From positions 1 to 64,000 of the forward strand of contig OENT01000428.1 in NCBI GenBank assembly GCA_900239685.1: 64,000 nucleotides of DNA. The letters run 5' to 3'. Under the pieces are notes generated by a model. The model made no database searches. It was not told the origin of the DNA and worked only from the letters and a program-made list of their open reading frames with translations. How positions within the stretch are numbered: position 1 is the first letter of the stretch; each line of letters starts with the position of its first letter. The position numbers and the translations under genes were made by a program. This document shows positions 1-13,453 of the stretch, piece after piece. Source of the DNA: Rotaria macrura (taxonomy: Eukaryota; Rotifera; Eurotatoria; Philodinida; Philodinidae).

Positions 1-107
1 TGGACAGGCGCTCCAACATCGGTGCCCAGGTACCAGACAACGGGAGTTTCCGGAGGTCCAACGAATGGGACATCAACACGCTTACCACAGGGCTGATCTC
101 TTATGCC
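1..107 (-). CDS. possible partial exon of a titin/twitchin-like Ig-domain protein
   Basis: Read on the minus strand, the first hundred bases stay open and are clearly richer in G+C than the following 2 kb. The translation contains VDVPFVGPPETPVVWYLG, which resembles the B-C strand region of I-set immunoglobulin domains in titin/twitchin muscle proteins (hydrophobic strand, proline-rich turn, then an invariant Trp). The exon would continue beyond the left edge, and its upstream limit near base 100 is uncertain. The match is short, so this is only a tentative call. Confidence 0.35.
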
Positions 108-129
108 TTGATGAGAAAAACATTCCGAA

Positions 130-2427
130 TGAACTAAGTTTTATACTGTAATGTTTGTGACAGAAAAGCTAGATTTCAAGAATTCAGCGTTAATCTGATC
201 GCAAATCTCTGAAATGCATTGAGTTTTTCTACGCGGTCATGTGTAATGAGATTTTTTTTCGCTTTTTATCATCCTTCCTTTTGAGTGGTCATGTTAAACA
301 TCGGTTCAGTACATTTGTAGAAACGTTTCTTTTTTTTGCATGTTTTGTATGAAAAGTGCAATTTGTGTGCCTTGATGTTTATCCTTTGGTGGGAGTATGG
401 CTCAGAAATGGAAATTTGTGTTTAGGCATGGTTCAAGGAAGCCACTGAGTTTTGTTGTTAACTTTTTTGTTTAGAAAGTGGGTTCTGCAGGTTAGAAGGA
501 ATAGTATCGTTACGAATGATAGTACATGCACCAGGCAGACAAGCATTTTGAAAAATGTCTCTGGGCGTTGAATTTGGATCGCCCATTGTTTTTCACTAAC
601 GCTCATAAGCAAAACGGAAGAAACGCGTGTTTTACGCTTAACTTGAATTTCCGGGCGTGACAGTGGATTACAAATGTAATTCTTAGCACTTAATTACATT
701 GGTTTCAATTTGTCGAATAACAAGGCGTTTAACACTGTGGACTAGAGTTTTAATCCGTTTTCACGCTTGGAAAGTGAAAATTCTGCATGAAAACTGCGTT
801 TCTCGCGTTGTGTTATCCAGCGTTAGTTATTCACAATGGACGTCCTCGATTGTATGTTTAAACGCGTTTTTCTAAATGTTTGTCTGCTTGGGGGTTGGAA
901 TATTTGCTAACAAGTAAGAGAGAATTTGAAACACGAAATTCACAACGATGAGGCTGGAATTCACTTCGTATAAAGATAGGTTCACGAAATCAAATTCAAT
1001 AAGAATAAAACAATGAATGTGTTTTGATGCTTGACCTCACATTATTGAAATGAGTTTTTGCAATAGCTATTTTTTTGAGTAAACTTCGTACCCATTGGTA
1101 CTTTTGTTTTCATTATGAGCAGAAAAGTATGTTACCATTCCATAAGATATCGCTCGAAATATCAAAACGTTGTGTTCTTATTAAATCGTTTTTATTGCCA
1201 CAACTTCGTGTTGTTTACATTTGATTTCCTATCATCTCTTTCTCGAGTAAACACATGGAGATAAAATGAAAATATGAATCGAGTCTGCTAGTGTTTCTAT
1301 ATATCAATGAAAATATAGTGGACGAACTTATAATACTTCAATAAAGCTAAGTCGAACTTAGAAAAAGAAATAAGTATGGATTATTCTTGTTCCAATTTTA
1401 GCTGGTGATTCTGTATGTTGTTCAAGTGTTCGTTGAAGAAATTTCGCAAAAGATATGATTTTGTCCATATTGTATAGTGAAGATGAATGACACTGCTAAA
1501 AAGAGTTTTCACTTTAGAAAATCCACATTATACAATCTTTGTAAAATTTCTCAACCGATCCGGTATCTCAAATAGGTTCAGATGCAACGAATCAATTAAA
1601 ACAACGCGAATATCTAATTAGGAGAAATTTAGATGTCGTGTTGCGTGACAATTCAATAATCAGGCTAAAACTTGGAGAGAAAATAAGAATCTGATTCGAT
1701 ATGACTAACGAACGAACGTAATCTGTGAAGCTTTTCTGTTGCAATTTCGTGGACGAACGAAAACTATTTCGCTGAATATAGAGAAATTCTTTTATAATGT
1801 ATGAATATTCGATTGAAACATGCAGAATTCCTGAATGATATCATTAAGGATGACACAAGTCTGAACAATGTGATTGAAAAAGTTGAGAATCACAAATGAA
1901 AGCTCATGACTCGTTTTGCTTTCTTGTTCTTTGAATTCACAGTCCAGCCATAATGTATAAAAATTCGCAGATGTAGGGTATGGCAAATAACAGGGAATTA
2001 ACTATAATTCCGAAAGCACTGAACAAAACACTGTATACACAATAACATGTTGAATTGATAGCTGACTAACGAATCAAGCCCAAAAATAAATGAGGTCAAT
2101 GAATAATTTCTTGCGTGATCGAGACCGACCCTTCTATAATTGATATATCAAGCTAATATCCATTCTTATATATGGCATGGCGATCACACTTCTAATTAGT
2201 CGATGTTCGCGAAATATGAGTAGCGGCATTTAGAATTAACAATGTCTTTTTCGGCTTATATTAAGTTGAGTTTTTTCACATACACTAATGGCGCCCGTAT
2301 ATGTTTTATTTTCGTATATTGTATTCGTTTATCTGTTTTTCACAGTTGTGAGATCTTTTTTTTTTCTTGAGTTTTTTTGAGATAGATAGTTGATGGTTTT
2401 TCAATTTATCTAAGTGTCAATTATTCA
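130..2427. other. gene-free stretch
   Basis: No convincing coding sequence is seen. The sequence is AT-rich with many stops in all frames. Bases 590-880 are unusually rich in ACGC/GCGT words, including several CGCGT, compared with the surroundings. It could be an intron or the 5' flank of the minus-strand gene at the left edge, or the upstream region of the plus-strand gene at 2428. Confidence 0.5.
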
Positions 2428-5400
2428 ATGTCGAGCTCGAATCCGTTCTTCATCAGAAATAGATCCTCGTCGAAACGATTAAATCCACTGAAAACAACGT
2501 TTTCAGTTAGAAAAAATATTTCTTGTAATAAAAAAGAATTGTGTGAACTGTTCAATGATAATGTGCAAGGGAATTCACATGAAAACATGATTAATGAAGT
2601 AAGAATAAGTAAAAATAATAATTCTGATATATTTTGTTGGCAAAGTTATATGATAAATTGAACACGTCAAAAGTAGTCGATTGCTTAGAAAAATTATCAT
2701 CAATTGAATCGAAATCGTTGTTGCACAATACTATGAAGGAGTAAGTTTGAATAGTTCTGGGTTTTTCTTTATTACTTATTATCGTAGTAAAGTAACATGC
2801 AGCATGAAAAAAATCGATGAACATGTACAGTCGATGGATTCATCATCTTTGGATACTAAAAGTATACTCTCCTATGTATGTATCATCTCAAGCTCATTAG
2901 TTAATAGCACGAATCGATTTGTTCGTAGAGTAATCTTTCGCGTTTGAATTTAATGAATGCAAACGATCGACATACCCATAGTTTCACAGCGCTTAATAAT
3001 TCTGCACAGCCAACGAAACTATCATTAAACTCAAATAAACGACCATCATTATTACGAGGTTTATTCAAACGGCATAAATCACAGCAACGAGTACCTATCG
3101 TTAAGCAGTCGCCTAAAAAATTTCAAAAAACAAACAAAGAAAGAAAAATTAGTGGTGGAGACCAAGTTAGACTTTCCCACATTACAAATATCGATATGGA
3201 GTCACCATACAAATCAAACAATCCGTATGACATTGATATTCCCGGTGATAGTACAAGAAATGAGGAAAAAATGAATAATACAAATCCGTTTTCATCACAC
3301 GGTCTGCATTTTAATTTCAAGCAAATAAAAATGACGTCCCCCAGTATTTCTCCAGAAAAAGAAACAATACCAAAAGATCAGTGTAAGTGAAAATTTCAAC
3401 AAGCAAGAATGTTTTTTCAAATTTGAGTTCTAACAATTTTTTCACATAAACTTGCGCTAACTTACATCGTCAGAGATATAGTTTAGTGTACGAGTAAATT
3501 TTTATGGAAGATAATATTCGATTTGAAGCCTTTCAACTATCTTGTTACTGCATAGTTGTTGCATCATTTTTTCACCCATATGACGTTTCAATAGACAGCA
3601 TGTATAGATTGCTTTTTCAGTAGAAGCAGAAGAATTGATGTACTCGATTGATGAATGTGATTAATCATCCCTTTATCTTAGAGCAGATATATGATATCTT
3701 AAAAAGCATTCTAAATTAATAAGTAGGCATGTAAAATTGTGTAAAAAGATGAACATGTATTTTATTTAAAATTGCTCTTTTCTTCCAAGATACATGTAAT
3801 TCGCTGTCCAGATCTCTCTCCTTCTCTATCTATTCAAAAATAATTCCAATAGATAAAGAAACGAAAGCTTCTTTGCTCAGTTAACGTAATAAGTGAACTG
3901 AGAAAATATGATAAAGATTTAGTATACTCTCTACTCGTAATACTATGTAAGAAAATAAGATGATATCGGAAACATCGATAGTTTCCGTCGAATTCGAGAG
4001 TTTGTAACCACGATTTCGTGCTTTATTTTAATTCATTAGCTATACCAATAACATTTGCTAGACGATCTTCGTTTATAACTAATGAATCTCTTTCGTCTGT
4101 ATTTGATTCAACACTGAAACAGTCACAAACAAATGAGCAACAGAAGAATATTCAAAGTGTGCATAATATCGATGGTATACTGAAAGCAAAGACTACTAGT
4201 ATTACACCGGAGAAAATATCGTTCAATGCCAATCAACATAAATATTGTGCACAAATCCCAAACTATCGTCATCCAAATCATCTGTCAGCTATTAAAGCAC
4301 TTGTTAAACAGTATCCATTATTAGGAACAACACAAAATGATACGGGACTGTTTTGGTATAGTGCCAATCAACAAAAGGTACGTATATTTCCACATTATTG
4401 ATCTAAAACAAAATCGATTGATGCTTTCAGACCAATAGAACTGGTCCATTTTTCAAACATGAGGCAATACCGAAGAAAATCAGTGCACTCGATTCATCTT
4501 CTGAAAGTCAAGATACTTCATCTTCATCTAGTTCATCGTCGACTAGTAATAGCAGTGAGACGACGACAAACAGTACTTCTGCAAATTCATCTAAGTCATC
4601 TACAACATTAAGCTGTCAAAAAACTAACAAATCTAATTCAACTGGTACAGCATCTAGTTCTCAATCTGAGTCATCGTCAATCAAAAAAATACGACGATGC
4701 AATCGAAATCACAACGGAATAGATAAGTGTTTTAGGATCGATAGTAATTCAACGACAAGCCGAACATGGACATCAAGAAAGTAAAGAAAAGTACTAATAA
4801 AAGATGAAATTTTTTTTTTGATAGTTCAAGTTTGCAACCGTGTCATCGACAATCTATTACTAGATTACACTTGTCAAATATTGCGACTAGTATGACGGCC
4901 GGTGACAGTAGTAGTTTTTCATCGACTACGTCCTTAATTACAACTAATGAAAATCGTAAGAATTCGATTGATAATTTAGATCAACTGGCCCATAAAATCA
5001 CTGCTAATAGTGAGTGACAATGTGAAGCGTATCTATTGAAAAGAAAAGAAAAGAGAATGATTTCGAGATATAGATTAGTAACCCTTGACTCATAATTAGT
5101 GCATCGATCGATCTTGATTAGAATGAAGATCGTTATGTGTATTCACCTCACATTGTTTCAGCTTGGTAGTCAACGAATCATTTTAGTTGTTCTTGAATCC
5201 GTAAATCAAACATTTGATGTGAACAAAGTTCACAAAAATTGAATTTATATTGAAAATTTCAGAAGTTCAATGATAAATAATTTTATTACTAAACTTTGCT
5301 AAAATGTTCTTGAATCTATTTAGATTTCGAAGGGAAAACATAGAACAGTTCTCAAAATAATAGTTTTATTATTATAACATGATGTTTGCCATAAATTCAT

Positions 5401-5553
5401 AGGAGCTTTTTTATTCATTTTAGAACTTGAATAAATATAAATGTTACCATATTTTTAATTCTTCTAGCTTCATCGAAGAGAAGTCTATTGTCATCTGTGA
5501 ACAAGCAAACAATAGACACACTCAAAAGAAAAACGACAATGCACCGAAACTAA
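2428..5553 (+). CDS. serine-rich protein of unknown function, eight exons
   Basis: Eight exons join in phase: 2428-2598, 2646-2740, 2788-2875, 2929-3382, 4040-4377, 4431-4780, 4825-5009 and 5468-5553, giving about 588 residues. All introns have GT-AG ends. The N-terminus has a basic/Ser-rich stretch. A lysine/arginine-rich region near residue 160 is followed by KISGGDQVRLSH, vaguely like a CRIB Cdc42/Rac-binding motif but lacking its usual Pro and His-Val-Gly pattern. Exon 6 encodes a long poly-Ser/Thr low-complexity tract, and the C-terminus is basic. There is no signal peptide or membrane segment. I do not recognise the family. The consistent phases across eight exons show that the gene is real. 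It lies 570 bp upstream of the Piwi gene on the same strand. Confidence 0.8.
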
Positions 5554-5868
5554 TTCTACGTTCTCTTTTTGCCTTATAAATAATTTTATATATATTTTGA
5601 AATTAATACAGATGCAACCTCTTTTTTTCTATGATTAAATATAATTTGTATTGTACACAAATGTGTAAACTAATTATCCAAGCAATGTCTCAATTGTTAT
5701 TTAGGATAAAACGTTTTTGACTTTCCAATATTTTCATTTCAGTCAATAATGACAAGAAAACAAATCTATTTTCATGTTCTTCGTTAAATAATTCTTCTGA
5801 ACGAAATATAAGTACGCAAATCATTCTACAAATCCGGTCTATTGGATATTAATTTGTCCATTGTATGT

Positions 5869-5869
5869 T

Positions 5870-5900
<31 letters not shown>

Positions 5901-5901
5901 A
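5869..5901. repeat. (TCTA)n/(TTTC)n microsatellite
   Basis: A compound tetranucleotide repeat, first TCTA units and then TTTC units, lies in the intergenic stretch between the serine-rich gene and Piwi. The rest of 5554-6126 is AT-rich spacer with no coding signal. Confidence 0.8.
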
Positions 5902-6126
5902 TAATGAAATCTTCTAAGATACGAAGAAAAGAATAAAAAGTAAACAACAAGTTTGTGACTCGATTATCTTTCTTTTCGATCCAGGGTTTGAATAACATGG
6001 ATAAATATAAATGAAATAGAGAAAAGCATAGAAACTAATGTTATTTTTATCGTCTTTGCTATCTTCATTATAAATAGATCGACGGATTTAATTTTTCTCT
6101 TTATTGATTCTTTACCATTAGATATT

Positions 6127-9100
6127 ATGAGTGAGCGTGGTCGAGCTCGTGGTCGTGGTCGTAGTCGTCCTGTAGTACAAGGGGAAACAAGTACCGAACC
6201 GAGTGGTGCTGCTGGCATTACTGCACCTACAGGCGAAGTAATGTTTCTCTTGCTAATGATGTTGTTTTGTAGAATAATTGTTTCATTAGGCACCTACAAC
6301 GTCAGCCCTAGCCTCATCAGTGCCAACACCTACTGTTCCTCCTGCTAATGATACACCAACATCTGAATGGTCGACTACAGAAACTGCACCAACTATACAA
6401 CAAAGTGCAATACGTCGTATTGGTGGTGGCGGTACGATGAGTATTCCCAGAGGTCGTGGTCTCGATAAATTAGCTCCACACATGGCTGGAATGTCGATTG
6501 GTGAACATCGCGAAGGTCGTTCTCGTGGACCACCAATACACGATGAATCTCAAAGACGTATCCTTGATCCTACACGTGTCAATTTTCGTGAGCCTGGAAC
6601 AGAGAAACAGGGAACATCAGGTGAACTTATACCATTAATTGCAAATTATGTTCGAATTTTATCTGCACCACAATGGTTACTTTATCAATATCATGTGACA
6701 TTTATACCAGATAGTATTGATTCTAGAAAGATACGTCGAGAATTGCTTGGTTGGTTTCTTATTGTCTGCTATATTTCATAGATAATTGTTTTCTTTTAAT
6801 TAGCTCAACATAAAGGTGTTCTACAAGATGTGGCATTTGATGGGCAAACTTTGTATTCATTTAATGATCTCGGTGACGTGAGTGTGGCTGTCTCGTTAAA
6901 TTGAACAAAGAAACTAATTTTGACTTCTTTTCTTTTCTTCTAGGATCACGAAACAAAATCATTTCATGAGGCTACCGGCCAAGATATAACTCTTCAGTTA
7001 CATAAAGTAGCTGTACAAGGTCCTGAATCACCGAATTTTTTCCATTTATCAAATTTAATCATGCGAAAGTAATTACAAAGGATAAGCCTACATTTCTATC
7101 CCGACTTTCTTTTGTTTCTCATTTAAAAAGATTATTGGAATTAGCCGGTATGAGAATGATTGGTCGATCGTATTATCAATTTGATAAAAAGATTGATATC
7201 GACCGATTTAGTCTAACTCTGTTTCCCGGTTTTGAAACAGCTATTAATGTGTATGAAGGTGTTCTGATGATGAATGTTGATTTATCACATAAAGTGATTA
7301 ATAATGTTAGTATTTATCAACGTTTACAAAATATATTTGCACAATTTCAAGAATATAAACTTGCACAAGATACAGCCATGCGAGAATTAGTTGGACAAAT
7401 TGTTATTACAACGTAAATAAACATGAGCAAAAAAAAAACAGTTTAGTTTTCTATTTTATGAATCTCAACATTTTATTATCGAAATAGGTATAATCATAAA
7501 ACGTACAAGATCGATGATATTGCATGGGATAAAACACCCCAACTTACATTTTCACGGCGTGACGGAAAAGATATATCATTAATTGATTATTATCAAGAAG
7601 TTCGAGCGAAAAGAAATAGTTTCGACTTTTTTTTACATAAAATATCGTCATTATTCATTTTAGCGATATCAATTACAAATAGTTGATCATACACAACCAT
7701 TACTTGTATCGAAACCAACACGACAAAATCGACGAGCTGGAATAACGGGTCCGATTTTATTGATTCCAGAGTTTTGTCGTGAAACAGGTACAATAATTCA
7801 TATTGAAAACAATTGTTTTATTTCTATTGTTGATGAATCGTTGCTTAGGTATTTCCGATTCAATGCGAAATGATTTTAATCTTATGAAAGAATTGGCTTC
7901 ACATACACATATTGAACCAACGCCTCGATATCAATCATTGATGGATATGGTTAATACCATTAATACGTACGAACGATGGAGTCAAAATGGATTGTTGAAA
8001 GCTTGAATTTAATTTCATTGTCTTTAGATCACCTCGTTGTCGTCAATATATGTCTAAATGGAATTTAAGATTGGACGATAATTTAGTTGAACTTGAAGCA
8101 CGTACACTTGAACCAGAATCAATAAACTACAGTGATCGATCAGTTCGATACAAACAAAACGAAGCTGATTGGAGCCGTGACGGTATAATAGAATGAATAG
8201 ATTAATGATCTCATAGGTTTATTAGAGTTATCTTCTGCAAGAACATTGATTCTAAACAATACTCTTTTTAATTAAACAAATCAAAATTTTGTTACTAATA
8301 TCAATGCATTTCATATTTTCAGACAGAATAGAATGAAAACTATCTGTGACTTATGAGAAAAATCTTTTCGTGAATTATTCGATGTTCATTCACATAAAAT
8401 CTGTGCTGTATTGATAATCCTAGTAATTGATGAATCTCTCGCAGAAATTCCACATCCTTAGATGATACATGTAGAGACGTCCCGTTTTTTTGCAGAAATC
8501 TACAAATCACTAGAATCATACGTGCCAGAAATATAGAAAAAAAATCATTGGCAATATATTTAATCGGAATATTTTATTGATATAGCTATGAAGCATTTTT
8601 ATTAGTCTAATCTCCTAACATAAAACGATAATAAAAACTGATTTATTTTTGAATTCATCAAAATTTTGCCAATCAACGGAAATGAACTGAAACACCCTAC
8701 AATATTTTCATAAAATTATTCTTTTTAAAATTTTTATTCGTGTGATACCTAAAGTTGATTTGAGAATTCATCGGAACAAAAATGACTCTGTAGAGACTCA
8801 ATGTTCCGACAGCATAAATCTGAGAATACGAACTAGTTTTTAGGATATTTAGAAATCATCATTAGAGTCTAGTTGATGCACATGAATCAGGCTGCTAGGT
8901 TACTCAAAAGTTGATGAACATGCATTATTCCTCTGACTATTCATAAATCATCGATCTTGACGATTTTATATTAATCTTGCTTATTTAGGCCGTAATTGTC
9001 GTCATATAAAGCCTGGTCATTTGGATAAATGGCTTGTTGTTTATGAAGGAAAACAAAAAACTATTGTCAATGAACTTATCAATACACTCTATAATGTTTG

Positions 9101-10906
9101 CACGCCAATGGTAAAATTTTATTTTTTTTCCTCGAAAAAAATTCAAATTACTTTGTCTATTTTAGGGTATGCGCGTTGAATATCCCCAAATGTAAGTTTC
9201 AATGATACGCTAAGAAAACAATTTCTCTCTAGACCTTTTATTTAAATAGAGCTGAATTACAAAATGATCGACCTGAAACATATTTAAAAGCATTAGAACA
9301 GTATTGTCTTAATCAACAATATAATCTTGTTCTTTGTGTCTTGAGTAATAATCGAAAAGATCGTTATGATGCATTGAAAAAATTCTTATGTATGGATACT
9401 GCTGTTCCATCTCAAGTATTTACTTTATTACAGAAAACTATAATATTCAACAAGACAACAAATCTAACATTTATTTAGATGGTGCTTTTAAAAACTCTAA
9501 ATAAACGTGGTCAACTGATGTCCGTTGCAACAAAAATTGGCATTCAAATATCAGCTAAATTAGGTGGAGAAATCTGGTCAGTTCTAATACCAGTAAGAGA
9601 AACTTACTTTTCTCACATGTCTCTTCGTATTCTCATTTCTTTTTATATTTCAAGTCAAAAAGTCTAATGATCATAGGTATCGATTCATATCATGATAAAA
9701 AACGTAAACAAGTATCGGTAGCAGCATTCGTTGCAACAACGAATCCGCAATGTACGTCATACTATTCACGTATTGTTATGCAAACGACAACACAAGAATT
9801 AGTCGATGGCATTAGTGTTTGTATTCGAGGTAAAATTTCACGATACGAAAAATACTTTTAGTTCTCATTCAGACATATTTTGATTTTAATACTAAGACGC
9901 ATTGAAAGCCTTTTTCATGCAAAATAATGTTATGCCTGAACGTATTATTATTTACCGTGATGGTGTTGGCGATGGGCAACTTCAAGCTGTTTACGAACAT
10001 GAATTACCACAAATTGAAGAAACATTTAATAAAGTACAAGAAGGTTATGCGTAAGTGAAATGTAGTTCGATTTTCTTATTCTGTTAACATTCTATTTCGT
10101 TTTCTAGGCCAAAATGGGCGATGGTTATTGTTAAAAAACGGGGTTGTTCACGATTTTTTGCAAAGAATAGTCATCAACTATATAATCCGCCACCAGGAAC
10201 AATTATTGATCATACAATAACCCATCAGAATTGGTTTGATTTTTATCTCATTTCACAATGTGCTAGACAAGGTACAGCAGCACCAACACATTTCAATGTT
10301 ATATGGGGTAACACGAATGAAATCAGCTTGCATTGTTTCTTATTTATCGATTGTTGGAAATTTTAGATCGAACAACATTTAAAGTCGATCATATTCAACG
10401 GCTTACATTTAAGTTGTAAGAAAATTTTATTTTATTTTGCGAAACAAATATCTAAGATGAGTTCTTATATGAATAATGGTAATATTTCGTCTCGTTCATC
10501 GGCAATCATCAAAAAACTGTCAGAGATCGTAAATTGATGAAAGTTCTTCCTAGGATATAAACAATTTTCTCATTGAATTTTCTGAAGACTTGATTAAGAA
10601 AACTAGATATATATTTATATGTATCACTTTTGATACCTCAGTTCTTCTAAAACTGCACAAATTCTTTTATATGCCTAATAAATTGTTAATTGTCTCGTTG
10701 TTTAGGTGCCATCTCTATTATAATTGGCCAGTAAGGATTTTTGAAATTTAACCTAACTGTATTTGTATTGCTTCTTTTTCTTTTCCTAGGGTACCATTCG
10801 AGTGCCGATGGTTTGTCAATATGCTCATAAACTGGCGTACTTGGTTGGTCAATCTCTTCATCAAGATTTTCATCATGATCTTTCAAATAAACTTTTCTAT
10901 CTATAG
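6127..10906 (+). CDS. piwi: Piwi-clade Argonaute protein, 19 exons, slicer residues intact
   Basis: Piwi proteins bind piRNAs and silence transposons, mainly in germ cells. Nineteen exons join in phase to about 902 residues, the normal family length: 6127-6237, 6290-6749, 6804-6877, 6944-7068, 7131-7412, 7488-7599, 7664-7787, 7849-7966, 8028-8182, 8989-9110, 9166-9191, 9250-9415, 9479-9592, 9655-9829, 9897-10050, 10108-10307, 10367-10415, 10706-10730 and 10790-10906. The N-terminus has RG repeats ([14 protein letters not shown], later PRGRG), typical sites for symmetric dimethyl-arginine and Tudor binding. A PAZ region follows in exons 5-6. The PIWI domain shows [22 protein letters not shown] and PTHFNV, supplying the DEDH tetrad. 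The C-terminus ends NKLFYL, as in other Piwis. Exon 11 is only 26 nt and intron 9 is 806 nt. An acceptor-like TTACCATTAG ends 5 nt before the ATG, suggesting trans-splicing. The donor of exon 6 (GTTCGA) is weak. Confidence 0.97.
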
Positions 10907-12175
10907 ATTTCATAGAGTTCGCATTTATCTTTGTTTTGCTTTCTTCGTTAAAACTATTTGGTGATTTCGTTTGACAGATTAGCATTTTTCTTTTGTTTTC
11001 GAAACGGCTGTGTTATTTTCTTCTTAGTTTTTCTTTTCAGTTCAACGTTTGCGTGTAGACTCTTATTATAAGCATTAGTCAGTATTTTATTTTATATATT
11101 GTGTTCATGTATCTAAAGATTTTCTCGTTGATATCTATACGATCAGTTTCTCTTTTTCATGTTTTGTCTTATGAAGTACTTTAAAGAGATAAAGAAACAA
11201 AACATTTATTATTCAGACGAAACAGAAAAAAAGCATAAAAATAAAGAGTCGGTCTGCGCAAGCAGTTTATATTATTTGCCTGATCTTATGGGCCGATTGT
11301 GAATCATAGAAAGATTCGCAAGTAATTCGAAGTACAAATACATGTCATTTGTTGAAAGCAACTTATGTCTCTGAGATCTTCCAGACTATAAATTTTTTTG
11401 ATATTTTCAAATTTTATAGTTTTTTTTGATTTTTCTGTTTTCTATTTTTCAGTTATTATAGAAGCTGAAAATACTTCCGATGTAGCTGACTCGACTAATG
11501 CCGACTCTACTGGGAATAGTTTACTACAGATATATAAAATAAAATGAACTGATGTGTTGTAATTACAGAAGTTTGAATGAGAATAAAAAAAAGTATTCTA
11601 GCTCATTCCAACTCAGTACAATGTATAATTATCATGTTTTCCATTGCCAATAGGCAACGAGTAGATAAATCAATGAATATTGTGACTAAACATGACCTAA
11701 TTTCTTAGACTATTCTATGATTGATTTTCTTTCTTCACGTTTATTAATAGTCAGATCCCTTGATAAATTATTAAACCGAACAAAATTTAATTACTTTAAA
11801 ATTACGGTCAATGCTAGAGAGAATCTGAACTTCAAAGACTATGTACAACTTAGTTACAGCACAAATAAGTACTTCATCTCATCAGCAAATTTGATTATTT
11901 CCTCTAGATGTAAGTGGCATTAAATGGCGCTACCTATCGATGGTACTGAAATTGACCAGTAGCATATTTTGTTCAAATATAACTCAAGGAACTCGCACAT
12001 TCTGAATATTTTTATAAAACTTAAATAAGGAATCTGTTTTAAAGAGAGACTTCGAGGAAGACAGTTAGAGTTGTTAATATAAAAATCTAGAAGAAAATGC
12101 CACATACAAACACAACAACATATTGATGTTGTATGAATCATCATATGCAGCGGAATCGATCGGATTGATGGGCTG
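10907..12175. other. intergenic stretch with one exon-like fragment
   Basis: This AT-rich spacer holds no whole gene. At 11453-11550 an acceptor (TTTTTCAG) is followed by a short open frame, IIEAENTSDVADSTNADST, ending in a stop. It looks like an orphan terminal exon, but no partner exon was found. The open frame on the minus strand at 10686-10985 is antisense to the Piwi 3' exons and is not counted as a gene. Confidence 0.4.
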
Positions 12176-12525
12176 ACCCAGGAGAATCATTCCGACCATT
12201 GGATCTGATCGGATCCGACAGGCATCCGATCATGTTTCTATCAGAGTTTCTCTTATCCGATGAAATCCCATCGGATTCCTGGTTGCGATTCCTGATTCGG
12301 ATCCCTAGTGTTGGATTTTATCGAATCCTACTATCGGAATCCGATTGGATTTCATCGTGTGATCAGATAGGCCTCTACTGTTGGGTTTAAATGCTTATTC
12401 GTACTCAAATAAGAAAATAGGTTTCTTCCGTCGGATCCGTTACTGTTTCCACAACCCGGATTCCCATAAGATTTCATCGGATCGTAGGATCCGATCGGAT
12501 TCGGTATAGGATTCATTCACCCAGG
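12176..12525. mobile_element. GC-richer MITE-like repeat built of CGGAT/ATCCG words
   Basis: About 350 bp packed with CGGATC, GGATTC and ATCCGAT words in both orientations, sharply different from the AT-rich flanks. It is bounded by two direct copies of ACCCAGG (12176-12182 and 12519-12525). Just inside are imperfect inverted ends (GAGAATCATTCC on the left; on the right, read in reverse, TGAATGAATCC). This suggests a non-autonomous DNA transposon with a 7-bp target duplication. No transposase is present. The assignment is inference from structure. Confidence 0.45.
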
Positions 12526-13453
12526 GATGTCTGAAGGGAGTAGGAAAGAATCGTCCGTCATCGCCACACAAAGTTTATGCGATAAAATCATAGTACGGGT
12601 GCAGAGCAAACGAAGTATGCAGAAAAAGACGAATCAATATCAAAAAATGCACTTGTGTGCGCCATCTGAGGTTTTGGCATGGGCGCGAGGTCTCGCTAAC
12701 ACTATTAGATGTGGAAAAATTTTCTCTTTCGAACTACATATTTGGTTTTGTTCGGAAAAGTGTCCCGCATGATAGATTGCGCTGTAAATTCGCCATTATT
12801 AGGGTATTTCCTTAGAATCATCGCATTAATGTCGGATGATGAAGGGAAGAGAACGTAAAAACTTCTCCATCAGAATTCGCTATTGGCTCTAGTCAGCCAT
12901 TATCGTTTGTTTAGCGCCACATACCAACAGTGATCTCCGAAACCCGACTTTGGCGCGAGATAAAAATAGTACTAAAACTCCTATCCCTCTTTATTACTGC
13001 AAATGAGATTAGTGAGAATCCTCGAAAAAGTGTCCCCCGACAAAGCCTACAAAGTGCTTTTTCTGCTATTGATTCGATGAATCATCGGACTCTGATCACG
13101 TACTATCAAGGCAATCAAAGGAAAAAGGGAACTAGCGATGTTACTCAAAATCAATTGGTCAAGTACATATGCGACATCTGTTCAGTTTGGAGGTTTCTCT
13201 TTATTTTCGATTGGCCATTGCTATGACAAACATATAAAAATACGAAATAAACAAGCAACAATTTACTAGGCCTTTCATCTGTAAAAATTTATGAGAAAAT
13301 AATATATTGATTATCTTATTCGTATAGAAATCGAAAAATTACGAAGTAGAAAACAAAGTTGTTGGTGACATCGATTTGTTGTATCATTCTATTGAAGAAA
13401 TATAAATAACTGTAACTGAATATTGTATAGTTTTATAAATCGATTTGTTTCAG
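12526..13453. other. compositionally odd spacer
   Basis: Bases 12530-13200 are richer in G+C than the flanks and contain repeated words (GGCGCGAG; GAAAAGTGTCCC and GAAAAAGTGTCCC). Short open frames exist but match nothing I recognise. It may be remnant mobile DNA attached to the repeat at 12176-12525. Bases 13230-13453 are an ordinary AT-rich upstream region of the next gene. Confidence 0.35.

Noticed and set aside
10686..10985. 99-codon minus-strand open frame over the Piwi 3' end
   Set aside because: It is antisense to the last two Piwi exons, whose splice sites and conserved C-terminus are certain.
13445..13453. Extension of the purine-like protein to an upstream start
   Set aside because: The upstream codon is TTG and lies inside a splice-acceptor-like TTTGTTTCAG; the ATG at 13454 is preferred.
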